Shown here one piece after another: positions 46,800 through 62,210 of a stretch of 64,000 nucleotides of DNA. The notes beneath the pieces are model-generated. The model was not told the origin of the DNA, did no database searches, and was given only the letters and a program-made list of their open reading frames with translations. The position numbers and the translations under genes are program-made. The stretch's first letter is position 1, and the number at the start of each line of letters is the position of its first letter. The DNA comes from Stromatinia cepivora (Eukaryota; Ascomycota; Leotiomycetes; Helotiales; Sclerotiniaceae): contig RCTD01000021.1 in NCBI GenBank assembly GCA_014898415.1, positions 868,001-932,000 on the forward strand. The letters are read 5' to 3'.

Positions 46800-48850
46800 T
46801 TATCAATAATTTATATTTTATTATAAAATCCTATATAATAGATTTTTATAATTGAATAAATAATCTAGGAGTCTTGAATTGATCACAAAGAACATATTTA
46901 ACAATTTTACTCTTCGTATAAATATTATAATTCCTAATTAGTTTTTGATTAGAATTTTTATACTCGAAAAAAAAACCCCATAATTTAATAAGGATTCTTA
47001 TAATTCTTTAATATCTATAAATTAATAACTCATATTATTTTTGAATATACTCTTCAATTATTTTAAAAGATATATACAATTTATTTTCGAAAATAAATTC
47101 CTTTTCTAAATTATCCAAATTCTTCAGAATTTATATTATAATAATATCCTTTCCTTTATATATTCTGTTTTTATAATATCTTATATAATATTATATTATA
47201 ATTTATTGAATACTAAAATATTTTTTTTGGTTATAAAATAATCTAAAATTTATATATTTTGTTTTATAAATATTCTGGTTTTTTATTAAACATACTTATT
47301 CTAATATTTTCTATTTCTTTAACAAATAAAATTCGAAAATTATAAACTAATAAAATCGTGAATTATTATTTTTATCATTCATTTAATTCCTTTATTATAA
47401 TAAAATAATTCAAATTTTTATAATCGAAATATATTTATATTATATATTTCAATTTTTTCAAATAAATTGTTTATTTTCTGAATACCATTATAATTATGAA
47501 TAATTTTTTTATTATATATTTTATAATTCAATTCGAATATTAATAATTTATAAAAATAATAAATAATAAATTAATATTTTTTATTCACTTTTAATTAATT
47601 AAAACCCATTTCTATAATATAATGCAAAGAATTTTTTTCAAAAAGATTGATTTCTTTAAATCGAAAAATGAAAAAATAGATTTTTTTTATAAAAATTTCT
47701 TTAAATTTTTTCAATACTTTTTAAATTTTATTTATTTATTTGAATTCTTAATTTTTCTTTATAAATTTTATTAGATATAGAATTAAAACTCAATACCCTT
47801 CAATAAACAAATCATTAATAAATATTAATAAACCCTAAAAATATTTATATTTTTATATTTATAAAAGATTTCTATCTTTGAATAATTTTTATTTTATTTG
47901 GATTTAATTTGAAATCTTTTAAAAAGATTATAAATGAATCCTAAGAACTTTGTTTTTATAATATAGAATTTATATTTATTTGATTTATATCAAAGATTTA
48001 TATCTTTTAAATATTTTAATATATTATTGATATTTTTTATATATTGTTTTTCATTTGTTAAAAAAACTAGAATATTATTTAAATAATATATATAATAAAT
48101 ATCTAAATATTTTTATAATATATTATTAATTAGTTTTATATAAGATATTAATATATTAATCAATTCAAATAATATAATCTAATATTTGTATAATTTCTAT
48201 TGAATTCTGAATATAATCTTCCATCTTTTATTTTCTTTGTTTTTAATTAAATGAAATCTATTTCATAAATCAAATTTAAAAAAAATATTTACTTGTTTTA
48301 ATCAATTTTTTAATTTTGTAATAAATGAAAAGAAATAATAATTCTTAATTATTATATTATTAAATTTATAATAACTTATATGTGATTTTTTCATATTTTT
48401 TTTTGATATATATAAAATAAAATTTATTATTTACAAAATAAAGTCTTTGATTTGTTGTTTTTTTAATATATTATTAATATATTCCTTAAATATTCCTAAT
48501 TCTGATTCTAATATCTGATAAATTAATCTAAAAAAAGATATCTTGCTTTTTTATAATATTATTTTGTAATTTTATAATTTTTTTTTCGAAAAGTTTTTTA
48601 CACTTTTGATATTATATTAATATTAATATATCTTTCTATTTTTTTATAAAAATAATTTTATATAATTTCGTTTGCTTTTTTTTATTTATATAAAAGATCT
48701 GTTTTCCTTTATTTTTTATAAAGAATTTTAAATTGGATATTTTATATTATCGATATTATTTATTTTTAATTCTTTATTATATGTATTTAATATATCTTTT
48801 TATTTATTATTATTCGGAAAACAGATTATTTCCAAAAACCAATCAATTTA
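46800..48850 (-). pseudogene. Gypsy (Ty3) polymerase relic
   Basis: The minus-strand reading near 48050-48560 shows the Gypsy RT core: RIRNIQGIYQQYIKKTTNQR, then an FIYYKIKKLIKTSKYFFKFD stretch and NRFHLIKNKENKRWKIIFRI, matching the usual [25 protein letters not shown] region, followed by YWIILFELINILISYI-like sequence. A possible RNase H/integrase continuation lies toward 46860 (EYKNSNQKLIRNYNIYTKSK) but is weaker. No LTRs were found and the limits are approximate. Confidence 0.6.
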
Positions 48851-50989
<2,139 letters not shown>

Positions 50990-52300
50990 TATATATTGAA
51001 ATTTATTAATCTTTTTTAAAAAAGCAAAAAGGGGTTTTAATCAATCAGATAGATTAACAGGTTGATATAAAGATTCATACTTTCTACAAATTGTATAATC
51101 AAAAATTTTGCGGAAAAGATTATAGATTGTTTTTTTAAGGAAGAATTGAATAGCAAATTTTTTAAAAAGATATAAAATATATTTTCAAAATCGCTATCTT
51201 TGATATATTGATACTTTATATGAAAACTGATAATATTGTTATATTTAAATATTTTTATAATCTGATTTGAATTATTCTATATTATTGTTGAATTTTATTA
51301 TTTGAAAGAATTATATCAATATCCCCTTTTTTTAATTGATAAAAGTAATTATAAGATATAATATATTACCCAAGAACATACACAATTGAAACAAAAAAGG
51401 CTTTATAATTGATCTAAAAAAGATTATAAAAAGAATAATGAATATTAGTATATACAATTATAATAAAATTACAAAAGCTAAATAAAATAGATCAAAAGAG
51501 TTTATTATTTTTTTTAATATATATATATATATCGATAGAACGATTATTTTATTTATTCTAATTTATAAAAAAGAATTTGAAGATCTATAAAATATATAGA
51601 TTAATGAAATAGAAATAAAGGATCAAGCTTATTTCGAAGCTTCAAATAATGAATAATTATCGAATGTATTTGTTTTTATTTGATTTATTAAAATCTTTCA
51701 ATATTCTATTCATTTAAAAATAGGAAAAGAATATTGTTTATTGATTATAGATAATCATTCTAATTATATAAATATAGAATTTATATCGAAATATAATGAA
51801 TTAAAGATTACTTTATTAATTCTCCTTCTTTACTCTATATATTGACTTCAATTTTTTGATATAAATTACTTCTTTCCCCTTTCAACAAATTATAATATAA
51901 AACTCAATAATCTACAAAAGCAAAAATATCCTTGAAATATCGAAATATCACTTTTAGATAATATTTAAAATTGCTTGAATTCAATCTATTATTGTTTATA
52001 ATATTCTGAAACCTTTTAAAAAATTCAGTATTTATTTTATAAATAAAAATATTATTATTTGTAATATCGGATTAAAACAAATTTTTATATCATTTATATC
52101 GATACAATTTATAGATAATAAAATAAAGATATTATATACAATTAAAAATCTTCATTATTTCAAATGAGAATTTCATTTAAAATAGAACCCTGATATTATA
52201 TAAAAGTTTTTTAAAACTATATTTATATATACAGTTAATGCTAATATTCAATTATATAAAATTAAGGGTCGAAAAAAAATAAAAGAATATGTTTCAAATA
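50990..52300 (+). pseudogene. Pogo-type DDE transposase relic
   Basis: Plus-strand reading across stops: YYPRTYTIETKKAL (position of the first catalytic box), SKEFIIFFNIYIYIDRT, LIYKKEFEDL, DQAYFEASNNE, then LLIIDNHSNYINIEFISKYN, LLILLLYSIYWLQFFDI (from PPHSTHRLQPLDV) and NYFFPFQQ. The order is that of fungal pogo/Fot1-type transposases. Terminal repeats were not found. Confidence 0.65.
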
Positions 52301-55300
52301 TTTAAACCTCATAGGAAAAGAAAATAAAGGTATTTTTTTATATTCCCCTTTTCTATTAATCGATGAAATTATTGATTATTGAATAAAAAAAGAAAACTAA
52401 AAAGTAAAAGAAAATTGAAAAAAAATGGAAAAGAAATAAAAAGATAAAATAATTAAAAAAAGGATAATGTAAAAGGAAATTGATTATCAAATTATATATA
52501 ATAACAAATAAAATAATACATTCTTTATTCTTCAATTATTTATTATTAGAATTAAATATATTCGATCAATTTTTATAACAACAATTCAAAATATTTGAAC
52601 AAATTACTTTACATTCTAATCGATAAATAATTCGAAAATTATATTAAAATAAAATTTTTAGTTATTTCGTTTAATATTGATTTAAAATTTTTATTATTAT
52701 AAAATACTCCAGATTTTTATAATCTATAAAGATTTAGAGTTCTTATTATAATTTTTATAATTTTGATCATTATTTTTTTATTCATTTGATTATAATTAAT
52801 AACTTTTTATTATAAATTTCATAATTGTATTCAATTATTAAATACTTTGAAAAAAAAAATTATTAAATACAATATGTTATTATTGTTATATTAAAGAAAA
52901 ACTTTTCTTAAAATCTAATCTGAAATATTAATTTCCAGAATAGTTTTCTTATTATAATTAAAATATATTAATACTAAAATAATTATAAAACCTTTAAATT
53001 TTTTGAATACAATTATATATTCCTTTTTTTTTTATATAATATCCTTTTATAACAAATCATTTAACGAATAATAAATTTTAAAGAAATCCTTGATAAAATA
53101 TTCATAAAAATTTACAAAATCCAAGAATTATTATAAATTCTCAATTAATAATAATTTTAACTTTATTCTGATTTACTTTTATACTATTTATTATAATCAT
53201 CAAATTTAAATATTTTATCAAAATTATTTCAAATTTATATTTATTAATATTTATTTACAAATCTGTATTTTATAATTTCTAAATTATTTTATAAATGTAT
53301 TCTTGATATTGATTTTCATTTACAAAATATATTAATATATTATCGAAATCTACAATATAATATTTATCAAATTCATTGAATAATATATAGTTAATAATAT
53401 AATATTGAAACGAAATAAAGATATTACAAAAATCAAAAAGTATAATCAAAAGTTCGAATAATTTAAATCAAATTATAAAAATAGTCTTTTATTTATTGTT
53501 TTCAATAATACAAAGTTTATTGAAAATTATAATGATATTTAATTTAAAATACATTTTTGTATTATAAAAAATATTTAAAGTTTCTTTAATTATTAATAAC
53601 AAATATCAATTTTTGATAATAGTATTATTTCATTTATAATAATTTTGATAAATCTGAATTTCTTTATTTGATTTAATAATAAGAACTAAGAAAACAATAT
53701 TATATAATCGAAATACTTAATTATTAAAATAAATTATTATTAATTTATTCAAAAATCATTTTCAATTTCCAAAAATAATAAAGAAATTTTTTTAAAATAC
53801 AATAATTTTTTTCCGAATATCAATTCAATTTTATAATTCTATATATAATATAATGAACATTTATTTATATATTATATAAAAAAAATTTTTATCTTGAAAT
53901 CAAATCGAAAGTTTCTTTTGATTTGATTATCATTAAAAATTGATTTGTTATTAAGAAATTATTCAATATCTATTTTTATAATCTTTTGAAAATATTCCGA
54001 AAAATAATATTAATAAATGAAATCATATAATTTTGATAAGATTTTTATTAATATATTAATTAAATTTCTTTTGTTTTATAATATATTTTTGAAATTCTAT
54101 TTTTGAAATATTAAGAATATTATTATTTTATATAATCGTTTTTACTGAATAATTTTTTATATTCGATTTATTTTATTTTATTAACAAAAGAATACAAAAT
54201 TATTGATTTATAATCAATAAATATTATTTATATCGAATTTTGTGTTTAAAATCAAATTTATCTGATTTTCTGAAATTAAAATGGATAATATAAATATAGA
54301 TTCGTTTTGTTATAAAAATTTTATTCAATATTAGTTAATAATTTTCTATATAAATTTATAACAAATAAAATATCAATTCAGAATTATTTATATTTGAAAA
54401 ACAATATTCTTATTATATAATTTAATAGAATAATAATTCATATTGAATATCAAAATTCTTTTCATTAATAATTCGAAATTGAAATTTCCTATTATTTTAT
54501 AATTTTCGTTTTTATTTTCTTTTATAAAAAATAATTTATAATAATTCTATTCCTATATTTAACTTTTTAAAACTATTTTAAAATCTCGACTATCAATTTT
54601 GACAACTTTGATTTTGCTTTTTATTCTATTAATCGAAAATTTTGTTGATCTTCTGAAAAGATTTTCAATATATATCGAAAATAGAATTATTAATATTTAT
54701 ATTAATTCTAATATATTATATAAATAATAATATATAATACAATAATATAAATTGAAAGATAAAATTATTTTTATTTAATTGATATATAGATTATAATATT
54801 ATAATTATAATAATTCAAAAATAATAAATATATTTTTTGATAATTTAATAACAAAAAATAACCAGGTTTTTTGATATTAAATTATTATTATATTTATTAT
54901 AAAATAATTTATATTAATACTTATAATATTTCTATTGATTAGATATGATTTATATTGATATAATAAAAATAATTGATAAATAACTTTTTCAAAGAATTTA
55001 TTATTAATCAAATTAATTATATTAAAGAAAAAAATATATATTAAAAATATAATAATTTGAAGAAAAAAAGATTTATTATTTATAGAATTGAATTATAAAG
55101 ATTCTTTATTATTTATTATATCTTATATTTATTTTATATTCTTTAATAATTTCAATAAATAATTTATTACAAAGATTAAACTTTTCCTTGATATTCGAAA
55201 TTCAAATTAAATAATGAAAAAACCATGTTATTAAATAATATATTCAAAATATTATCGGATAATATCAAAGATTTATTTTCGATAAAATTTTGACGTATAT

Positions 55301-56945
55301 TAAAATATTGATAATTTTTATTTTAGAAATTATTTTATTATTAATTATTACAATCAATTACATCAAATAAACAATTCTACTATTGTATTAAATAATTAAT
55401 ATATATAAAAAAATTATTATATATAAACAAGTTATTAGTTTATTAATAATCAAATTAATAAATAATATTACAAAGGATTATTTTATATCCATTGGTTTTT
55501 TTCAAAATATTTATTTATTTCTTTATATTACATTTATAAATTTGATATTTATATTGTTTATTAAAATAATGAAGATTTTGAAAACATTTTTATTTTTTTT
55601 TGAATTTGTTTTTGAATTTTAATTATATCGAAATCTATAAAATCGCTTTAAATATATAGTATAAATAATATATAAGGATAATTAAACAAATATCAACGTC
55701 AATGATTTCATATTATAATATTTATTATTTCGATAATTTTAATTCCAAATCTGAAATTTTTTTCTTTATTCTTTTGTATTAATAAAATCATAAAAATTCG
55801 AATTATTTTTTATTAATATCTTTAATTTATTTATAATCTTTTATTTCATTATCAAAATCATTTTATAAAAAATTTATTATTAAAAATTCTAAAATATTTC
55901 AATTACATATAAAAAGAAACATATTTTGTTTTGTATTTTAAATTTATTAAACTTTATTACAATTTTTTATTCAATATCGATTGATATATAAAAACTATCA
56001 AACTTTTCCAGAAAAATATTTGTTATAATAAATTCAGAAATATTTTATATAATATATATTCTCTATATCTTTTTTTCTTTTATATTATATTATATCTTTC
56101 AATAACAAAATTATATAAAACAACTTTTTCTATTTTATATTAAAAAATATAATATCATTTTTCCAGCAAATTTGTAAATCTATTTTCAATTTTGATATTC
56201 ATTTTATCGAATCAAATCAAATTTTTTTGGAATAATTCAGAATTCTTTATAATTTATTGAAATTAATAAAATTACAAAAAGATAATTATATCGATATTCA
56301 TTGTATCTAATTATTTTCGATATTATATATTTCGTTTAAAAAATCAAATATTAAATAAATTAATTAATTACAAATTTTCATTTAAATTGTAAATTTCTTT
56401 ATAAAAAGCTTTTATTTATAAAATTATACAAATATTTTAAATAATTCGAAATTTCTGAATTATTAATAAACGTTTAAAAAATAAATATGAAATCTATAAA
56501 TTTTAAATCATCAATAATAGAAAATTTATATATAAATTATTATTATTAATCGAAAACATTTTCAATATAATTTCAAATTTTTGATAAAATCTTTTATTTA
56601 TTAAAAATAATCAATTCGAAAATATCTAATATAATGACTGATTTTTTAAAATATATCTTAAAGATCGAAATATATTTTTTAAATTAATTATTTTCGTTAT
56701 TTAATAAATTTTAAATCTAAATATAGATTTGATTTTACAAGATATCTGATTAATAATATATTAAAATCTGGATCTTGATTTGATTTATGATAAATCTAAA
56801 TATTATTATTAGATTTTTGAATTACTTTTTGAATTGTTTTCTTTCTTAAAATAATATTGAATTATCTTTTGAAAAAAAGAATATATTATTATAATACAAC
56901 TATAAAACCTTAAATAATATAATGATATTCTATATAAAAGAAAAA
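52301..56945. other. AT-rich repeat-derived DNA, nothing recognised
   Basis: About 4.6 kb of very AT-rich sequence with no ORF above 60 codons and no domain I could read on either strand. Probably older, more decayed transposon copies. Confidence 0.4.
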
Positions 56946-57033
56946 GGTACTAAGAAGGGCGCTGATTGTATGGGGAATGGATGCCTGAGGCATCTATGCA
57001 GACTAGCTAGGAACGGGTAGTGAACCCGTGACA
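56946..57033 (-). repeat. Truncated LTR-like fragment of normal GC
   Basis: About 88 bp of normal GC within AT-rich DNA. On the minus strand it begins TGTCACGGGTTCAC, like the termini of the short insertions at 27313, 28024 and 34143, but no matching TGACA end or duplication was found on the other side. Called a truncated copy. Confidence 0.45.
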
Positions 57034-57299
57034 GAATAAATCAAATATTAATTGAATTGATTTCATAATTTATTATTTCGAAAAAGATAATTTTGAATTT
57101 GATATGAATATAATAATTTTAGTGATAAATTAAACAAATAAATCTAAAAATGATATAATTTTAAATTTAGAAATTATAAAGAATTAATTATGGTTTTAAT
57201 AAAATTTCATTTCTTAATTATTTCGAATATAGAAATTCAAAATTTATTATAATAATAAGTAATAGAGATATTTTTATAAAGTGGATCGGAGGCATTTTC

Positions 57300-59900
57300 G
57301 TGGTAATTAATAATAGAAAGGTTTTATTTAGAAAACTAAAATATATATTCATTTTAAAATCAATTTCAATTAATACAAAAAAGATTGCAAAACAAGAATA
57401 AATTAATTTTATAATATTCTTTGAAAATATATTTAGTTTTAATTATAAATTATTAAATATGAATGAAATAATAAAATGAATAGAAAATGTATCTTATTTA
57501 AATTGTAATATTGATTATAGATTTTTATTAAAATATAATACTGATAAAATTACTAGTAATATTAATAATGAGAATTTAAATGAAAATAAAAATAAAAATA
57601 AAAATTCGAATAATAATATTAACGAAAAAGAATTGGATTTAAAATATAAATATTTAAATCATATTAATAAAGACTATATTATGAAACTACTAAAAATAAG
57701 AGATTTAAATATAAATTTAAATGAATATAATAGTTAATTATTATATACTAAAATGTATCAAAATATCAATAAAAAATTATCTGATTGAAATTTAAATAAA
57801 TTTGATAAAATAAATATTAATATATATAAATTTTCAATAATAGATTTAAGAAAAGGAAAACATATAATAATTTTTATTGATTGGATAACCAAAATTATAT
57901 AAATATATTTTATTAAATTGAAATCTGATTTCTTTTTGGATATATTAAAAGATTTCTATGATTTAATATTAAATCAATTTAATATAAAAATCGAAACAAT
58001 CAAAATAGATAATATTTTCGAATTTAAATTAAATAAATAGGAATTACTTATTAAATCAAAAGGGATAATAATAGAATATATCCATCTATATATTCATTTT
58101 CAAAATGAAATAGACGAAAAATTAAATAGATTTTGAATAAAAATATTATTAGTTTTTATTAAAAATCTAAATATTCTTTCAATCTATAGTTTTATTTAAT
58201 AAAAAATATAAATTATATTAAAAATAAAATTTATAAAAAAATTATTCAAGATTATATTTTGAAATGTTTATATAATAAACATTTTGAATTAAAATATATA
58301 AATATTTCAGATTCATTTTTTATATATTAAAATATAAAAAGCGAAGAAATAAAAAACTTGATTATAAATCAGAAAACGGTATATTAGTAGATTTATAAAT
58401 CTTTTAATAATTTTTTGTTTTTTATTCCTAATAGAAATAAAATAATAAATTTAAAAGATTATATTATGAAAGAAAATATCAAATATCATATTGAAAATAA
58501 TAAAAGTAATACTAATATAAATGATCTTTTAAAAGATTTAATTTTTAAATTTTTAAAAGATAATAATAATCAAGATGAAAATTATTATTATATAGATTAT
58601 AATATAAATAATGAAAATAATAATAATATTGAAAATAACAATCAAAACAATAATTAAATAATAATCATAAAAGATTAATAATTGAAATTCCTTATAATTT
58701 AAATTTGTTTATTTTTATAAGGTAATTTTAATGTATTAGAAAAAAAATTGTATTTAAATATATATAATCAAATTTATAAAATATATATCAAATCCGTCAA
58801 TAAAGATTCAGAATTTAAAATATTTAATAATAATAAATCATTATTACTAAATTGTAATATCAAAATTCCAGAAAAGATTATTATTAAAAGACCTAAAGAT
58901 ATTAATTTAATTATTTTTGAATTATATATAAAAATTATAAATTTATAGCAAAATAAATTATAAATAAAAGTTATAAAATATGAAATTAAAATATTTGAAA
59001 ACAATAAGACTTGGGATATTATCAATATTGAAAATATTATCAACTAAATAGATATATAAAATGAAATATCTACTAAATGATTATATCGAATTTAAAGCTA
59101 GATTCACAACAAAAGGATTTGAACAATTATATAGATTAGATTATTTAAATACCTTTACTAATATAATTAAATAAATAACCTGGAAATTGATATTTACTCT
59201 AATTATAAATAAAAGATAATATATATATATATATAAATATAATATTAACCTGTATATAAAATGATATCGATAAAATCTATATAAAAAAGCCCCTGAAATG
59301 AGATATTGTTTTTATAGTATTAAAATTAATTGGATTTATATTTAATTTTGATAAGGATTATCTAATTGAAATAAAAAGTATATTTAGATATTTAAAAAAA
59401 ATAAAATTATTTAAATTTATAAATAATAATTTTATAAAAAATAATAATAATATAAATTATATAAAAAATCAATTAGATTTATTAATAATTATATATTTAT
59501 ATATAAAAATAGATTAATTAGTTGGAGAATGAAATTATAATTAATTATGATTCAAAATATATTTCAATTTGAATTAATTTTATTAATTTAATTATTAAAA
59601 AAGCCATATATTTTTAAAAAATATTAAAAAAATTATATCAATATAATCAAAATATATTTCTATTATATATTGATAATAAAATAATTATATTTATATTAGA
59701 AAATCTTATATATCATGATAAAAGTAAGTATATTGATATAAAATATTATTTAATCAAAAATTTAATAAATAAAGGTTTAATTAAATTAATATAGATATCA
59801 ATTGATAAACAAAAATTATTAAGATCTATTGAAATAATTCAAAATATGAATTAATATATTATTAAATAATTCAAAAAGGTTTTTATTAAAAGGGAATATT
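57300..59900 (+). pseudogene. Third Copia polyprotein relic (integrase and RT)
   Basis: Plus-strand reading: YLNHINKDYIMKLLKIRDLN (pre-integrase), RKGKHIIIFID-ITKII and IYFIKLKSDFFLDILKDFYD (integrase), KIETIKIDNIFEFKLNK with IDN at the SDNGGE box, SKGIIIEYIHLYIHFQNEID and EKLNRF; then the spacer MFFIPNRNKIINLKDYIM, and RT with DYIEFKARFTTKGFEQLY and DYLNTFTNIIK. Stops fall mostly at expected Trp or Gln. The RT fades after about 59900. LTRs were not assigned. Confidence 0.72.
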
Positions 59901-60412
59901 ATTTTTAAATATAATAAAAACTCTTTTTAATTATTTTATAATTTAAAGGTTTAATTATATAATATTATATATATAAGATTTTTATATATTCATTTATTTT
60001 ACAATATATAATATATTATTTATTTGGAATTATATATAGATGATTTATATGATTTATTTTGAAATCTTTGTAAATATATTATATATACTACATAATCTTA
60101 TTATTTGTATTATACAAATATTCAATTAATATAAATATAAATATGAATTTTATCAAGTCGATAATATAATCGGAAATATCGAATATAAGAGTACTTATAT
60201 AAAGATTCTTCTTTATTTGATGAATATTAAGAATATCGATAAAAATATAAAGAATCTATATTATATGAATTAAAGATATTCGAGATAAAGAATTTTTATT
60301 TGAATTGATGAATAGATAGATAGATATAAGATATTGACATATTAAAGAATTCAAAAAAGGTATAAAGGAAAATTATAGATTTCGAAATGAAGATTTATAA
60401 TTCTATAATTTA

Positions 60413-60560
60413 GTTGGTATTATTAATTATATATAATACTATATTATTATAAATCTCTATTTATATTATTATAATTTTGTATTTGTTTATTCATATATAA
60501 TCTACAAGCCATTACTTTCTTACTATAAGGTTTATCACCCTAATATACGTAACCTCCAAC
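60413..60560 (+). repeat. Possible LTR end with primer-binding-site-like sequence
   Basis: A less AT-rich stretch ends AACCTCCAACA at about 60560, followed by GATTGATTATATATAATA, which resembles the Copia LTR end CCAACA plus a decayed GATTGGTTATCAGAGC-type primer site. The left end is set only by TTAGTTGG near 60411. No partner LTR is visible in the window. Confidence 0.3.
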
Positions 60561-62208
60561 AGATTGATTATATATAATAATATCGATAAGATTTATAATT
60601 CAATTGATAATGATAATAATAATAAATAAGATCGAAAAAATAATGATATTATTAATAAGTTATGTAACTTGTAATTATAAAATGAAAAATTCAAAATAAT
60701 TTAAGAGAATCTATAATTTATATTTTGCAAGCAATTTGTAATCAAAGATATCGTAATTAAAAATAATATTATTATTTACAGGGATCTGGGGGATTTTATT
60801 AAATATATTATTATCAATTTTGCAAAAATTGAATGATTTCGAAATCGAAATATAAAAAGTATTTAGATTTAATATAATTTTAATTGTATTAATAAACAAC
60901 AAAGTCTTTTTTATATTAATAATGATTATTATAAAAATAAAATTACAAAATCTAATTAAAATAAAAATCGAATTTTCGATTTTAATATAAAGGGAAATAA
61001 TAAAAAAGAATAAATATTTCTAAGATAGATTGAATATTTATTTATATTTATTTGAATTGTTGAAATCTAATACAATAAAGATATCAATAATCTATCTATA
61101 TTAACGTTAATATATTATTATATTGTTTTTTGATATTATAATCAATCTTTATAATATAATTCTAGAGAACAAATATTATGAAAGGAATATTTTTATTGAA
61201 TATATTGTTATTTAATATGAAACGAAAAAAAAAATTTTATTTTGATTTTCTTTATATCTTTTTATATTATATATTATATTTGTTAATGATTAAGGTTCTT
61301 CGAATTTTATAAATATATGATTTTTGAATTGAAAAGAACGATCTAAAAAACATTTTTGGCTATTCAATATTATATTTGTAAAAATAATGAATTAAAATAA
61401 TAAAGGAAATATAATGAATATTATTGCAATTATTCGAATCAAAAATACAAAAACATTATCGATCTGAGAATTTTGTGTAGGCTGTGTACTACCTACTACT
61501 ATTACTTTATTAAACGAATCAATAAAAATGAATATAGATTTTATTGGGTTATTTTAAATTAGAAATTCCTTTTTTTTTAAATTAACGAGAAAAAAATAAA
61601 ATAATAGTAATTTGATAATTAATTGATATTTATTTATTCTTGAAATGAAATTAAAAAAAATTCGAAATTAAAAATATATCAAATAAGTATGTTTAATTAA
61701 GAAATCTTTTTTTCAATAGTTTTCAAAAATTATTTTGGATAATTAATTTTATTTTATAATTAAAAAAGTAAAAGTTTATAACATTTGATTCTTATTATTT
61801 AATTAATAATATATTTGGAAATGATTTGTAGATATATATTAATCAATCGAATAAATATCTAAAATATTTATACTAATTAAGAATGAATAATGAACTTATG
61901 ATAATATTTTCTTTCTTGAAATTTTATTTGTTTTTGAATAATTAATTATATTTAATCAAAACTTCTAAGGTTTTTTATATAATCTTTTAAAATTTTGATT
62001 TTCTTCGTAATTCTCTTTTTTTTAAATATTATATTATATATTATTATTCTTTTAAAATAATGTTAAAAATTGTTTGATTATCTTTCATTGAGCAAATTGT
62101 ATTGTTTTATATTTTATAAATTATTATAATATTATTACTAATATTATTACTAATATTATAGATAGAAATATTAGTAATAATATATTAATTTTCAAATAAA
62201 TTGATACT
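60561..62208. other. AT-rich repeat-derived DNA, nothing firmly recognised
   Basis: May be the leader and gag part of a Copia whose 5' LTR ends at 60560. The minus-strand ORF 60711-60902 is short and has no domain. Confidence 0.35.
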
Positions 62209-62210
62209 TA

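Noticed and set aside
56946..57033. Complete short LTR insertion
   Set aside because: Only one LTR-like end is present and no target-site duplication was found.
58415..58657. Asn-rich protein gene
   Set aside because: Begins with TTG and lies between the integrase and RT of the third Copia relic; it is polyprotein spacer enriched in Asn by AT bias.
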